This document shows, one piece after another, positions 16,226 through 24,690 of a stretch of 64,000 nt of DNA (the stretch's first letter is position 1; each line of letters begins with the position of its first letter). The position numbers and the translations under genes were made by a program. The DNA comes from Streptomyces sp. PH10-H1 (GTDB taxonomy: Bacteria; Actinomycetota; Actinomycetes; Streptomycetales; Streptomycetaceae), in assembly GCF_030063355.1 (NCBI RefSeq), contig NZ_JASISZ010000031.1:19303-83302 (forward strand), given 5' to 3'. The notes under the pieces were generated by a model. It was not told where the DNA came from. It made no database searches and was given only the letters and a program-made list of their open reading frames with translations.

Positions 16226-16935
16226 CGTTGCAGGCGGTGCTCTTCGACATGGACGGCACGCTCGTCGACACCGAGGGGGTGTGGTGGGACGCGGTCGCCG
16301 AGACCGCGTCGGCGCTCGGCTACACGCTGGGCGAGGCGGACGTCCCGGAGGTGCTGGGCCGGTCCGTCGGCCACACCACCGGCCATCTCCTCACGGCCAC
16401 CGGCACCGCCAGGACCCGCGAGGACCTGGCGGCGGAACTGGACGCGCGCTTCGCCGAGCTGGTGGCGCGCGAGGTGCGGCCGCGCCCCGGCGCGACCGTG
16501 CTGCTGGCCCGGCTGAAGGCCGAGGGGGTGACGACGGCGCTGGTCTCGGCCTCGCCGCGGCGCGTCGTGGATCTCGTGCTCGATGTGCTCGGCCGCGAGC
16601 ACTTCGCGCTCTCCGTCACCGCCGACGACACCGCCCGCACCAAGCCGGCCCCTGACCCGTATCTGGCCGCCGCCCGGCTGCTGGGCGCCGATCCGGCCCG
16701 CTGTGTCGCGGTGGAGGACACCCCCACCGGTGTGGCCTCGGCCGAGGCCGCCGGCTGCCGGGTGCTGGCCGTCCCCTCCGTCGTCCCGATCCCGGCCGCC
16801 CCGGGCCGAACGGTGCTGCGCAGCCTGGAGCAGGCCGGGCCCGCGCTGCTGCGCTCCCTGGTGGACGGCGGCGTGGGCGGCGGCGTGAACGGCTTCGCCG
16901 ACGGCGGTGTGGCGGGCCGAGTGGTTGAGATCTGA
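16222..16935 (+). CDS. HAD-superfamily phosphatase, last gene of importer operon
   Basis: The 237-residue HAD subfamily IA protein has motif I DMDGTLVD (nucleophile Asp at about 9), motif II Ser in LVSASP, motif III Lys in TKPAPDPY and motif IV VEDTPTGV, with an alpha-helical cap. This is the beta-phosphoglucomutase-like group of small-molecule phosphatases. It lacks the active-site signature expected for phosphonoacetaldehyde hydrolase (PhnX). GTG overlaps the ATPase stop, so it belongs to the operon. It could remove phosphate from an imported phosphoester such as phosphocholine, but this is inference. The C-terminus is a Gly/Val-rich repeat. Confidence 0.8.
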   Translation: MTLQAVLFDMDGTLVDTEGVWWDAVAETASALGYTLGEADVPEVLGRSVGHTTGHLLTATGTARTREDLAAELDARFAELVAREVRPRPGATVLLARLKAEGVTTALVSASPRRVVDLVLDVLGREHFALSVTADDTARTKPAPDPYLAAARLLGADPARCVAVEDTPTGVASAEAAGCRVLAVPSVVPIPAAPGRTVLRSLEQAGPALLRSLVDGGVGGGVNGFADGGVAGRVVEI

Positions 16936-17009
16936 GCGTTCCGGGAGGATGCTTGAGGTAAGTGGGGCGCCAGGTTCCGCTTGTGCTCCGCTTCCGTGAA
17001 GGAGGCGTC

Positions 17010-17546
17010 ATGCGACTGGACGAGCATCTTCCCGCGGATCACCGGCTCAGCCAGGTCTACCGCGTCGGCGCGGGACTCACCGGACTGGTGCTGCTGGTCT
17101 TCGGCATCCTCGGACTGCTGAACCAGGTGCCCTTCCTGGACACCCACGGCGACACCGTGGCGGGCCTCAATACCAACGGCACGCTCAGTGTCCTGTCGAT
17201 CGCCGTCGGCTTCCTGCTCTTCGCGGGCATGGTCGTCGGCGGGAATACCGCCTCGACGCTGAACATGGTCCTCGGCGCGGCTTTCGTGCTCAGCGGCTTC
17301 GTCAATCTCGCCCTGCTGGACAGCGGCCACAACTTCCTGGCCTTCAAGATGCCGAACGTGCTGTTCAGCTTTGTCGTCGGGGTGATGCTGCTCGTCTTCG
17401 GGATGTACGGCCGGGTCACCGGTGGTCTCCCGCACAACAACCCGTACTGGCTGCGGCGCCACCCCGAGCAGGCGGCGCGTGAGGCGGCGGCACGGGCGGC
17501 TGCGGCCGCCCGCCGGACCCCGCCTCACGGGCTGCCGCAGCACTGA
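17010..17546 (+). CDS. DUF4383 membrane protein
   Basis: The 178-residue protein has four predicted helices (about 20-38, 60-78, 85-103, 115-133), an N-terminal cytoplasmic start with LSQVYRVGAGLTGLVLLVFG, and a NNPYWLRRHPEQ tail, all typical of DUF4383. The function is unknown. GGAGG lies 6 nt before the ATG. The C-terminal Ala/Arg-rich tail is cytoplasmic. Confidence 0.8.
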   Translation: MRLDEHLPADHRLSQVYRVGAGLTGLVLLVFGILGLLNQVPFLDTHGDTVAGLNTNGTLSVLSIAVGFLLFAGMVVGGNTASTLNMVLGAAFVLSGFVNLALLDSGHNFLAFKMPNVLFSFVVGVMLLVFGMYGRVTGGLPHNNPYWLRRHPEQAAREAAARAAAAARRTPPHGLPQH

Positions 17547-17552
17547 GAGCAC

Positions 17553-17587
17553 GGGTCCGGGGGGCCGGAAGGGTCCGGGGGCCGGAG
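17553..17587. repeat. G-rich tandem repeat between convergent genes
   Basis: The unit GGGTCCGGGGG(G)CCGGA occurs twice in tandem just after the DUF4383 stop. Each copy contains the palindrome TCCGG...CCGGA, so it may also act as a weak terminator. Confidence 0.4.
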
Positions 17588-17615
17588 GGCCGGGTCAGCA
17601 GGGCGCCGTGCGGCC

Positions 17616-18275
17616 CTACCGCTTGCGGGCCAACGTGAGGCCGTCCGCGACGGTGAGCAGCACGTCGTCCACCCGGTCGTCCGCGCGCACCCGGTCGTTG
17701 AAGACCCGGATCGCGGCCGCGGCGCCCTCCACGGCCGGGTCGGTGACCGCCCCGTGGAAGAGCGTGTTGTCCACGACGATGAGGCCGCCGGGGTTCATCC
17801 GGGGCACGAGCTCCTCCCAGTAGGCGCCGTAGTTCACCTTGTCGGCGTCGAGGAAGACGAAGTCGATCCACGGCTCCACGGGCAGCGCGCGCAGGGTGTC
17901 GAGGGCCGGGGCGATCCGCAGGTCGATCCGGTCCGCCACGCCCGCCTTCGCCCATGCCTCGCGGCCGACGGCCGTCCACTCCTCGGAGACGTCGCAGGCG
18001 ATCAGCTGTCCGTCGTCCGGGAGCGCCTGGGCCATCGACAGGGTGGAGAAACCGGTGAAGGTGCCGACCTCGACGATGCGGCGGGCGCCGGTCAGCCGCA
18101 CGAGGAAGGCCAGCAGTGGTCCCTGCTCCTCCGCGGTCTGCAGCCCGGACACATCGGCGAGCCGGCTGTGGGTGATGTCGACCAGCTCCCGCTGCACCGG
18201 GTCCAGCGGCGGGTTGTGCTCGAGTACATATGCGTACAGCTCGGGGGTGAGCTGCGGATTCTTCGTCTCGTACAA
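17616..18275 (-). CDS. O-methyltransferase, CCoAOMT-like
   Basis: The 219-residue class I SAM-dependent methyltransferase has motif I VEVGTFTGFSTL (about 69-80), the acidic residue after strand 2 in LIACDVSEEW, the metal-binding Asp in FVFLDADKVNY (about 138-148) and VDNTLFHGAV (about 166-175). These ligands and the length match small cation-dependent catechol O-methyltransferases. The ATG has GGAG upstream. It is convergent with the DUF4383 gene and divergent from the kinase, with 35 bp between starts. Confidence 0.85.
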   Translation of the reverse strand: MYETKNPQLTPELYAYVLEHNPPLDPVQRELVDITHSRLADVSGLQTAEEQGPLLAFLVRLTGARRIVEVGTFTGFSTLSMAQALPDDGQLIACDVSEEWTAVGREAWAKAGVADRIDLRIAPALDTLRALPVEPWIDFVFLDADKVNYGAYWEELVPRMNPGGLIVVDNTLFHGAVTDPAVEGAAAAIRVFNDRVRADDRVDDVLLTVADGLTLARKR

Positions 18276-18310
18276 GGCTTCTCCTCGGGTGGACGCTTAA
18301 GGTGACGGGC

Positions 18311-18937
18311 ATGCTCGTCGATGACGCCGTCGCCCTCGTGCCCAGCATTCCAGGCCGCAGGGCCCTGCTGGGGCTGGCCGGCGCGCCCGCCGCGGGCAAG
18401 TCCACCCTCGCCCGCCGGCTGGTGGACGGGGTCAACGCGCGGCTCGGCTCGGACATGGCGGCGTACGTCCCCATGGACGGGTTCCATCTGTCCCGCGCCC
18501 AGTTGGAACGGCTCGGGCGCGGCGGCCGCAAGGGCGCGCCCGACACCTTCGACGTGGACGGCTACGTCCAGCTGCTGCGCCGGCTGCGGTCCAGCCACGA
18601 ACGCCCCGTCTATGTGCCCGAGTTCGACCGCCGGCTGGAGGAGCCGATCGCCGCGGGGCTGGTCGTGCTCCCTGAGGTGCGGCTGATCGTCACGGAGGGG
18701 AACTACCTCGCCGACGACGGGACGGGCTGGGAATCGGTGCGCGATCTGCTCGACGAACTGTGGTTCGTCGACGCGCCGCGCGCGGTGCGCGAGCGGCGGC
18801 TGCTGCGCCGCCACATCCGCGGCGGCCGCAGCGAACCCGAGGCGCGCGCCTTCATCGACTCCAGCGAGCGCCCCAACGCGGCCCGGGTCGAGGCCGCCCG
18901 CGCCAACTGCACCCGGGTGGTCACCACCGCGGACTAG
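18311..18937 (+). CDS. Nucleoside/nucleotide kinase-family P-loop protein
   Basis: The 208-residue P-loop kinase has Walker A AGAPAAGKSTLA (about 24-35), a PMDGFHLSR motif (about 56-64) typical of uridine-kinase/pantothenate-kinase-like proteins, VPEFDRRLEEP, and a lid region RRHIRGGRSEPEARAFIDSSE (about 160-180). It phosphorylates a small alcohol or nucleoside; the substrate is not fixed by sequence. ATG 18311 is preferred over GTG 18302 because AAGG lies 7-8 nt before it. Its TAG stop is part of the terminator stem. Confidence 0.75.
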   Translation: MLVDDAVALVPSIPGRRALLGLAGAPAAGKSTLARRLVDGVNARLGSDMAAYVPMDGFHLSRAQLERLGRGGRKGAPDTFDVDGYVQLLRRLRSSHERPVYVPEFDRRLEEPIAAGLVVLPEVRLIVTEGNYLADDGTGWESVRDLLDELWFVDAPRAVRERRLLRRHIRGGRSEPEARAFIDSSERPNAARVEAARANCTRVVTTAD

Positions 18938-18977
18938 GGCCTGTCCGGCCTTTCGTGATCGGCCGGACAGGCCCTAG
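18934..18977. terminator. 17-bp perfect hairpin with embedded stop codon
   Basis: CTAGGGCCTGTCCGGCC and its exact complement enclose a 10-nt loop. The TAG at 18935-18937 ends the kinase gene, and the opposing HAD gene ends 7 bp beyond. It is a bidirectional terminator. The first 15 bases recur at 24646-24660. Confidence 0.85.
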
Positions 18978-18983
18978 CGCCGG

Positions 18984-19886
18984 TCAGTGCCCGGCGCCGG
19001 ACGCCTGGGCGCGAACGGCTCCGCGCGGCGCGGGAGTCACACCACCCCGGCCGTCCCCGGCGTGCGCGAGCATCCTCCGCAGGATCTCCTCGCCCGCCGC
19101 CACACCCACCGTGGCCAGCGGCGTCACATGCGGCGCCGACCATCCGCCGTCCGCCAGCTCCCCGTGCCCCGGCCGCCAGCCGGCGTCGGCGGCGAGCAGC
19201 AGATCGGCGTCGAGGAGCGAGTCCCCCGCGGCCAGCACACGCGTGGCGCCGGTACGCCGTACGACCTCTTCGAGCGCCGAGCTCTTGGACAGCGGCTTGG
19301 GAACCGTGTAGATCTTCCGGCCCTGCAGCGACACCGTCCAGCCGCGCCCGTCGGCCCACTCGGCCAGGTCCTTCACGAAGGTCTCGGGCAGCAGCGACCG
19401 CTCCACCACGAGGTACGCGAACAGCTCCTCGGCCACCCGCTCCTTGCGCAGCCACGCCGGGTCCGTCACCCGCGCCAGATGCGCGCGCACTTCGGCCAGC
19501 GGCACCGAGCCGTCCGCGAGACGGCGGCGCATCTCGGCGTTCCAGTCCTGGTCGGTACGCCCGTCGACCAGCAGATGGCCGCCGTTCGCGCAGATCGCGA
19601 AACGCGGCACCGGGCCCGGCAGGCTGATCCGCCGGTACTGCTTGCGCGTACGGGTGGTGGCGGGCACGAACTCCGCCTCGGCGGCGAGCCGCTGGACCAG
19701 ACCGGCCGCGGTCTCCGTCATGAACGACAGCGGCTTCGCCTCGTGCACCTCGACGCAGAGCAGCCGCGGCGCGTGCTCGTCGGGCATCGCCAGCGCCAGC
19801 GCGGCGGAGGAATAGATCAGCGTGCGGTCCAGGTCGCTGGCCACGAGGGTACGGGGGGTACGAGGGGTACGGCCTCCGGCGGTCAT
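18984..19886 (-). CDS. HAD-family hydrolase of the ter metabolite module
   Basis: The 300-residue protein has motif I ASDLDRTLIY (about 15-24), a TRTRKQY segment near motif II, Lys in the SLQGRKIYTVPKPLSK region and motif IV AAGDSLLDADLLLAADAG (about 221-238). This resembles sucrose-phosphatase/Cof-like HADs. It overlaps the PRTase-StiP gene by 4 bp (ATGA) and with the CitE-like gene forms the biosynthetic module known from genome surveys to accompany TerD/TerC genes. The metabolite is unknown, with a nucleoside-like product proposed for such modules. Confidence 0.8.
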   Translation of the reverse strand: MTAGGRTPRTPRTLVASDLDRTLIYSSAALALAMPDEHAPRLLCVEVHEAKPLSFMTETAAGLVQRLAAEAEFVPATTRTRKQYRRISLPGPVPRFAICANGGHLLVDGRTDQDWNAEMRRRLADGSVPLAEVRAHLARVTDPAWLRKERVAEELFAYLVVERSLLPETFVKDLAEWADGRGWTVSLQGRKIYTVPKPLSKSSALEEVVRRTGATRVLAAGDSLLDADLLLAADAGWRPGHGELADGGWSAPHVTPLATVGVAAGEEILRRMLAHAGDGRGGVTPAPRGAVRAQASGAGH

Positions 19887-22405
19887 CGGGCGACCGCCTT
19901 GCCATCGGTACCGGTGGCCCCACGCGTGCTGTGCTCATCCGGGGGGCAACCCCCGGACCCCCGGTCGGAAATCCCGCCCGCCGCCAGGCCGTCGGCCCCC
20001 GTGGCCCCACGCGTGAAGCGCGGGTGGATCAGGCCGACGCACGAGTACGGCAGCCCGTCCACCTCCTCCACCGGCACCCCGCGCTGCTCGGCGAGCAGCC
20101 GCACATGGTCCAGGTCGGCGCCGCCCCCGCGCTGCGCGAGGATCCGCCACGGGACGCGGCGCAGCAGCACCCGCGTCGTCTCGCCGACCCCCGGCTTGAC
20201 GAGGTTGACGTCCCCGATGCCGTACTCCTCGCTGATCCGCTCGACGGCGGCCCAGCCCTCCCAGGTGGGGCTGCGGTCCTGCGACTGGAGCGCCTTGACG
20301 TCCTCGGCGACGGCGTCGGCGACCTCGCCGAAGCGGGCCGTCACGGCGTCCAGGAAGAGCCCCGAGACATCCGCGCCGGCCAGCTCGCGGTAGAATTTCG
20401 CGCCGTGGAACTCATCGGGACCGGTCAGGTCGGCACGCAGTACCGTGCGCGATATGAGCCCGGAGACGGTGGAGTTGAGGCACGCGGAGGGTATGAGGAA
20501 GTCGTCGCGGGTGCCGTAGGTGCGCACACAGCCGCCCGGGTCGGCGAGCACCGCGATGTCCGGGTTGAAGGCCCCGAACGGCTTGACGGCCTCGGCCAGT
20601 TCCCGGGTGATGGCGCCCTTGCCGGTCCAGCCGTCGACGAAGACGGCCTGCCCGGGGTCGTGGTGCTCGGCCAGCCAGCGCAGCGCGGTCGGGTCGAGGC
20701 CCCGGCCGCGCACGATCGAGACGGCGTAGTGCGGCAGCTCCAGGCCGTGGGCGTGGAGCGCCCAGCGGCGCATCAGCACACCGACGGGCGTGCCGGCGCG
20801 CGCCAGCGAGACGAGAACCGCGTCAGGGCCGCGTTCGGCGAGCACCAGCTCGGTGACGGCGCCCACCGCCCGCGCGATCCGGCCCGCCGACGTGTCCAGC
20901 GCGGCACGGAACAGCGCCTGGTACGCCTCGCCCGGCTGGTACTCCACCGGCAGCGACTCCGCGTAGTGCGCCCCGCCGCTCTGGACCGCCTCCTCGCGCT
21001 CCTCGGTCGGCGCCTCCAGGGCGACATCCGAGAGGTCCTTCAGCAGCCAGCCGACCTCCTCCGCCGCGTACGACGAGAACGCCGGGCCGCGCAGGGGAGA
21101 GGGGAGGGTACGGGTCTGGGCCATCTGCGGAACCTGTCCGTTCGGTTGGTACGCGGGCACGACCGCGAGCAGTACGTGTCCGGTGTGAGCGGCGAGATGC
21201 GCCAGCAGCCCGTCGGGCGCGTGCAGCGCCGGGGTGTCCCCCGCCGAGTCGACGACGGCGATGATCACGTCGAAACCGCCGCCCGCGACGTTGTAGGCGT
21301 AGCGCGGGCCGGGCCCGTCGGAGGGGTCGTCATGGGCCGGGAAGACGATCCGGGTGCGGATCGCGTAACCGGGGTCGTCCACGGCCAGGACGGGCGAGCG
21401 GGTGGTGGTGGAGAAGCGGACCTCGGCGCCGGTGCCGTCCTGGATCTCCTGCGCGAGCCGCAGCGGCGCGTACATCAGCTCCTCGTTGCCGAGGACCAGG
21501 ATGCGACGCGGTTCGACCAGGCCCGGGCCCTGATCGTGCAGGGCGACGCGCACCGCTTCCGCCATGCCCGGCAGCGCGGCCTCCAGCCGCTCCCGGTGCT
21601 CAGGCGTGAACCCGTGCCGTCCGCCGTCCGGCAGCCCCTCGGGCCAGCCCAGGTCGACCCGGACCGCCTCGTACGACGCGGCGGGCGCGGGCGGCGGGGT
21701 CTCGTGGGCCGCGACGAGCGCCTGGCCGCGTTCCAGTACGCCGTCCGGCAGCCGGACCGTCCCGGACGCCAGCGACAGCAGGTCGACGCGGGCGCCGAGC
21801 CCGGCCGCGAACTCGTCCAGCCGCACCCGGTCGGCGTCCGACCGCATGTCGACGAGCGCGACGACCACGTAGTGGGCGCGAGGGTGGCGGTCGTGCAGAT
21901 CCCTGATCGTGTTGAGGATGGTCTGGCCGGTCGAGAACTCGTCGTCGACCAGCACCAGCGGTCCGTCTCCGCTCAGCAGCTCCGGGTCCTCCGGCAGCAG
22001 CAGATGCCCGGTCGCGTGGCTGTGCTCCTCCTCGAAGCCGCCGGCCGCCGCGATTCCGGCGACGGCGCGCCGCGTCGAGTGCAGATACGGCGCGAGGGCG
22101 ACACCGTCGGCGACCGCGTGGCCGAGACCCGTCGCGGTCTCCGCGTAACCGAGGACGACGGCCCGCGCGGCCTCCGCGTCACCGAGCAGTTCCCTGACCC
22201 TGCGGCCCAGCCCGTATCCGGCGGCGTGGACGTCGAAGGGATGCCGGGGAACGTGCTTGCCCAGCACATTCGATACCAACAGGTGGGCGCGCTTCTTGTT
22301 CTCCCGCAGCGCGAGCCCCAGCAGCGCGTTCAGCCCTTCGCCTTCGAGGGCGATGTCCAGCCGGTCGGCGACCCACTGGCCGGACCATGTCGGTGTTGCT
22401 GCCAT
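19883..22405 (-). CDS. Phosphoribosyltransferase-TRSP-StiP fusion protein
   Basis: The 840-residue protein joins three ter-associated domains. An orotate-PRTase-like domain (about 15-215) has the PRPP loop VLVDDEFSTGQT (about 155-166). A TRSP domain (about 295-450) follows with ILVLGNEELMYAPLRLAQEI. The StiP/PELOTA-linked domain (about 455-790) shows LVSLARAGTPVGVLMRR, VFVDGWTGKGAI and LIPSACLNSTVSGL. In other bacteria the PRTase-TRSP and StiP parts are usually separate genes. The last about 45 residues are a Gly-rich tail with a repeated TRGATG peptide. ATG 22405 follows a GTGAGAA-like ribosome site; an in-frame start 24 bp upstream is possible. Confidence 0.85.
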   Translation of the reverse strand: MAATPTWSGQWVADRLDIALEGEGLNALLGLALRENKKRAHLLVSNVLGKHVPRHPFDVHAAGYGLGRRVRELLGDAEAARAVVLGYAETATGLGHAVADGVALAPYLHSTRRAVAGIAAAGGFEEEHSHATGHLLLPEDPELLSGDGPLVLVDDEFSTGQTILNTIRDLHDRHPRAHYVVVALVDMRSDADRVRLDEFAAGLGARVDLLSLASGTVRLPDGVLERGQALVAAHETPPPAPAASYEAVRVDLGWPEGLPDGGRHGFTPEHRERLEAALPGMAEAVRVALHDQGPGLVEPRRILVLGNEELMYAPLRLAQEIQDGTGAEVRFSTTTRSPVLAVDDPGYAIRTRIVFPAHDDPSDGPGPRYAYNVAGGGFDVIIAVVDSAGDTPALHAPDGLLAHLAAHTGHVLLAVVPAYQPNGQVPQMAQTRTLPSPLRGPAFSSYAAEEVGWLLKDLSDVALEAPTEEREEAVQSGGAHYAESLPVEYQPGEAYQALFRAALDTSAGRIARAVGAVTELVLAERGPDAVLVSLARAGTPVGVLMRRWALHAHGLELPHYAVSIVRGRGLDPTALRWLAEHHDPGQAVFVDGWTGKGAITRELAEAVKPFGAFNPDIAVLADPGGCVRTYGTRDDFLIPSACLNSTVSGLISRTVLRADLTGPDEFHGAKFYRELAGADVSGLFLDAVTARFGEVADAVAEDVKALQSQDRSPTWEGWAAVERISEEYGIGDVNLVKPGVGETTRVLLRRVPWRILAQRGGGADLDHVRLLAEQRGVPVEEVDGLPYSCVGLIHPRFTRGATGADGLAAGGISDRGSGGCPPDEHSTRGATGTDGKAVAR

Positions 22406-22474
22406 GCGGTGGTTCTCACTTCTGTGCATCAGGTGCGGCGCATCAGGTACGGCGCTGGTCGGGTGCTGCGTTGA

Positions 22475-23641
22475 TCAGGACGGCAGGCAGGCCGCGAGCA
22501 GTTCCACGAAGCCGATGTCCGCGCGGGCCACACCGAAGATCTCGGCGCGGCCCATGGTGCGCTCGGCCCAGGCCCGGTGGGGCTTCACCTCGTTCATCTT
22601 GTTCGTGTACGCGGAGCGCAGGACCCCGCCGCCGCTGCGGTCCTCGTGGAGGATGTCGGCGGCGTCGCAGTACTCCTCGTGTGTGACCACGTTCAGCGCG
22701 TGAACGGGGAAGACGTGCGTCGGGTGGATGCAGGTCTTGCCCTGGAGCCCGTTGGCCCGGTCCAGCTCGATCTCCCGGAGCAGCCCGTCCAGATCGTGCT
22801 CGATGAGCGCGGTGCGCAGGTCCTCCGCCTCGGGGGTGAAGGGGCTGCGCCGCAGCTGCGGCTTGAACATCCGCTCGTGGTGCCGGAAGTACTCCCACAC
22901 CGGACCGCTCACCGTGAACCCGGTGCCGTCGGCCCGTCCGAAGACGTTGACGACGTCCGCGATCACGGAGGCGACGATCTGCACGTCGTATGCCGTCATC
23001 GCGGGCGCCCGGCGCAGCCCGTACGAGGAGCAGAAGTCCGTCACGCCCAGCCGCAGGGCCAGCACGCGGTCGCGGTACTTGTCGACGGTGCGGGAGATCC
23101 CCGACAACGTCTCGACACGGCTCTCCAGATGCATGAGCTGCGGGGACTCCAGCACCGGCATCGCGAAGAGCCGGTGGCCCGACGCCGCCTCCGCGGCGGC
23201 CAGCGCCTCCAGGAAGGGGATGCCGCTCTCCTCGGTGAACTTCGGCAGCACGAATCCGGTCAGCAGTCGCACAGTGTCACCGAGCCGCCGCACCAGGTCG
23301 CCTATCTGGGCGGGGTTGCGGACCCGGATGAACAGCAGCGGAGGGTCGCTGACGCTCTTCCGCCGGTCGAGGTCGGCGAACTGCCGGACCAGATTGGCCT
23401 CGGCGGCGACGACCTCGCGGTCGTCGATGGAGTCCTCCAGGCAGAGCACCATGGACACCACGCCGTGCGCGGCCTGCTTCAGCACGTCGTCAGCGAGGTG
23501 CGGCCGGGTCGCCGGGCTGTAGAGGGTCGCGCCGAGGGCGACGGAGAGTGTGCGGGCGGAGGAGTCCGCGGTGAATTCCTGCGGCTCGCGGTGGAACAGT
23601 TCGTTCCGTACGTCTGGCGCAAGGTGTCCGAAGTGGCGCAT
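22475..23641 (-). CDS. HpcH/HpaI aldolase/CitE-like lyase of ter module
   Basis: The 388-residue protein is a TIM-barrel CitE-like lyase. It has VVSMVLCLEDSIDD (Glu/Asp metal region, about 61-74), RVRN (substrate-phosphate Arg) and a MPVLESPQLM segment, and it ends with the family's KTCIHPTHVFPVHALN block. It starts MRHFGHLAPDV. GGGGG lies 4-5 nt before ATG 23641. It probably heads the operon with the PRTase-StiP and HAD genes and is divergent from terD. It is expected to cleave or condense a CoA ester or keto acid in the ter-linked metabolite pathway. Confidence 0.85.
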   Translation of the reverse strand: MRHFGHLAPDVRNELFHREPQEFTADSSARTLSVALGATLYSPATRPHLADDVLKQAAHGVVSMVLCLEDSIDDREVVAAEANLVRQFADLDRRKSVSDPPLLFIRVRNPAQIGDLVRRLGDTVRLLTGFVLPKFTEESGIPFLEALAAAEAASGHRLFAMPVLESPQLMHLESRVETLSGISRTVDKYRDRVLALRLGVTDFCSSYGLRRAPAMTAYDVQIVASVIADVVNVFGRADGTGFTVSGPVWEYFRHHERMFKPQLRRSPFTPEAEDLRTALIEHDLDGLLREIELDRANGLQGKTCIHPTHVFPVHALNVVTHEEYCDAADILHEDRSGGGVLRSAYTNKMNEVKPHRAWAERTMGRAEIFGVARADIGFVELLAACLPS

Positions 23642-23818
23642 ATGCCCCCTTTTATGCGTGGCTGACCCAATGGTAGCTGGCGGATTATCGTACGTGCGGT
23701 CACACGACTGACGTTCCCCCCGCGCGTGAAAATCAGGTAACTCGCACACGTCGGTCGTATGACCTCTGTCAGCGCTTCCGGTCCCCTGCGTTGTGGCCCG
23801 GACGCCGGGGAAGGCAGG

Positions 23819-24649
23819 ATGACCGCCATGACCCACGCGATGGTGAAGGGCTCGAACATCCCCCTGGACGTCCTGGGGATCCGGGCGGTGCTGCGCTGGA
23901 GCCCCGGCGCCGGCGTCCCCGACGTCGACGCCTCGGCCCTCCTGCTGGGCGCGGACGGCCGGGTCCGCTCCGACGCGGACTTCGTCTTCTACAACGAGCC
24001 CAGGCATCCCTCCGGCCTGGCCCGCCACCTCCCGAAGAAACGCGTCGCCGAGGGCCTCACCGACACCGTCGAGGTCGACCTGGCGTCGCTGGACGCCTCC
24101 GTGGCCCGCGTCGTCATCGCCGCGTCCGCCGACGGCGGCTCCTTCGGCCACGTCCCCGACCTGCACGTCCTGCTCTACGACACCGCGGCCGCCGTCCACG
24201 CCGCCCCGCTGGCGACCTTCGACGTCACGCCCGACACCGGCGACGAGACCGCACTGATCTGCGGCGAGCTGTACCGCCGCGACACCACCTGGAAGTTCCG
24301 CGCCCTCGGACAGGGCTACGCGACCGGCCTCGTCGGCCTCGCCACCGAATTCGGCATCGCCGTCGACGACGACACGAACGCGGACCCCGATTCCGGGCCC
24401 GCCGCCGAGGGGCCCGCCCAGGCGGCCCCCGCCGCCCCGGAACCCGACGCCACCTCCGCGTACGGCTACCCGCTCCCTGAGCCGTCTCCCGGCCACGTAC
24501 CCGCCCAGCCCGCCTACGGGTACCCCCAGCCCCCGCAGCAGCGCCCCCAGCCCGCCGCACCGGCCTACGGCTACCCGCAGCCGGTGGCCGCCGCACCGGG
24601 CTTCGTCCTGCCCCCGCAGGGCCCCCAGTTCCAGACCGGCCACCGCTAG
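23819..24649 (+). CDS. TerD-family protein with C-terminal AYGYPQP repeats
   Basis: The 276-residue protein has a TerD domain (about 5-180) with the calcium-binding-type segment VDASALLLGADGRVRSDADFVFYN replaced in details from the classic DFDLDAS form, and WKFRALGQGYATGL near its end. A Pro/Gln-rich extension (about 185-276) carries several copies of AYGYPxP. TerD domains bind Ca2+ and act with TerC-type membrane proteins in stress responses. The ATG follows GAAGG. It is divergent from the metabolite operon, with a 177-bp promoter region. The TAG stop lies inside a CTAGGGCCTGTCCGG repeat. Confidence 0.85.
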   Translation: MTAMTHAMVKGSNIPLDVLGIRAVLRWSPGAGVPDVDASALLLGADGRVRSDADFVFYNEPRHPSGLARHLPKKRVAEGLTDTVEVDLASLDASVARVVIAASADGGSFGHVPDLHVLLYDTAAAVHAAPLATFDVTPDTGDETALICGELYRRDTTWKFRALGQGYATGLVGLATEFGIAVDDDTNADPDSGPAAEGPAQAAPAAPEPDATSAYGYPLPEPSPGHVPAQPAYGYPQPPQQRPQPAAPAYGYPQPVAAAPGFVLPPQGPQFQTGHR

Positions 24650-24660
24650 GGCCTGTCCGG
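24646..24660 (+). repeat. Copy of the stop-embedded terminator half-repeat
   Basis: CTAGGGCCTGTCCGG is identical to 18934-18948 and again supplies the TAG stop codon, here of the TerD gene. The complementary arm is only partly kept (GGGCC against GGCCC), so any hairpin is shorter. Confidence 0.6.
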
Positions 24661-24690
24661 GGCCCGCCCTGCCGGGATCCGCGGCCGCCG

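Noticed and set aside
16222..16935. HAD enzyme as phosphonoacetaldehyde hydrolase (PhnX)
   Set aside because: Motif I is DMDGT, and the cap lacks the Schiff-base lysine context expected for PhnX. It is a general HAD subfamily IA phosphatase.
19931..22474. Very long plus-strand open frame opposite the PRTase-StiP gene
   Set aside because: It is a mirror of the real gene caused by GC-rich third positions, with Arg/Gly/Val-rich composition and no domain. Similar long mirrors occur opposite aceE (29381-32056) and GH3 (48209-50980).
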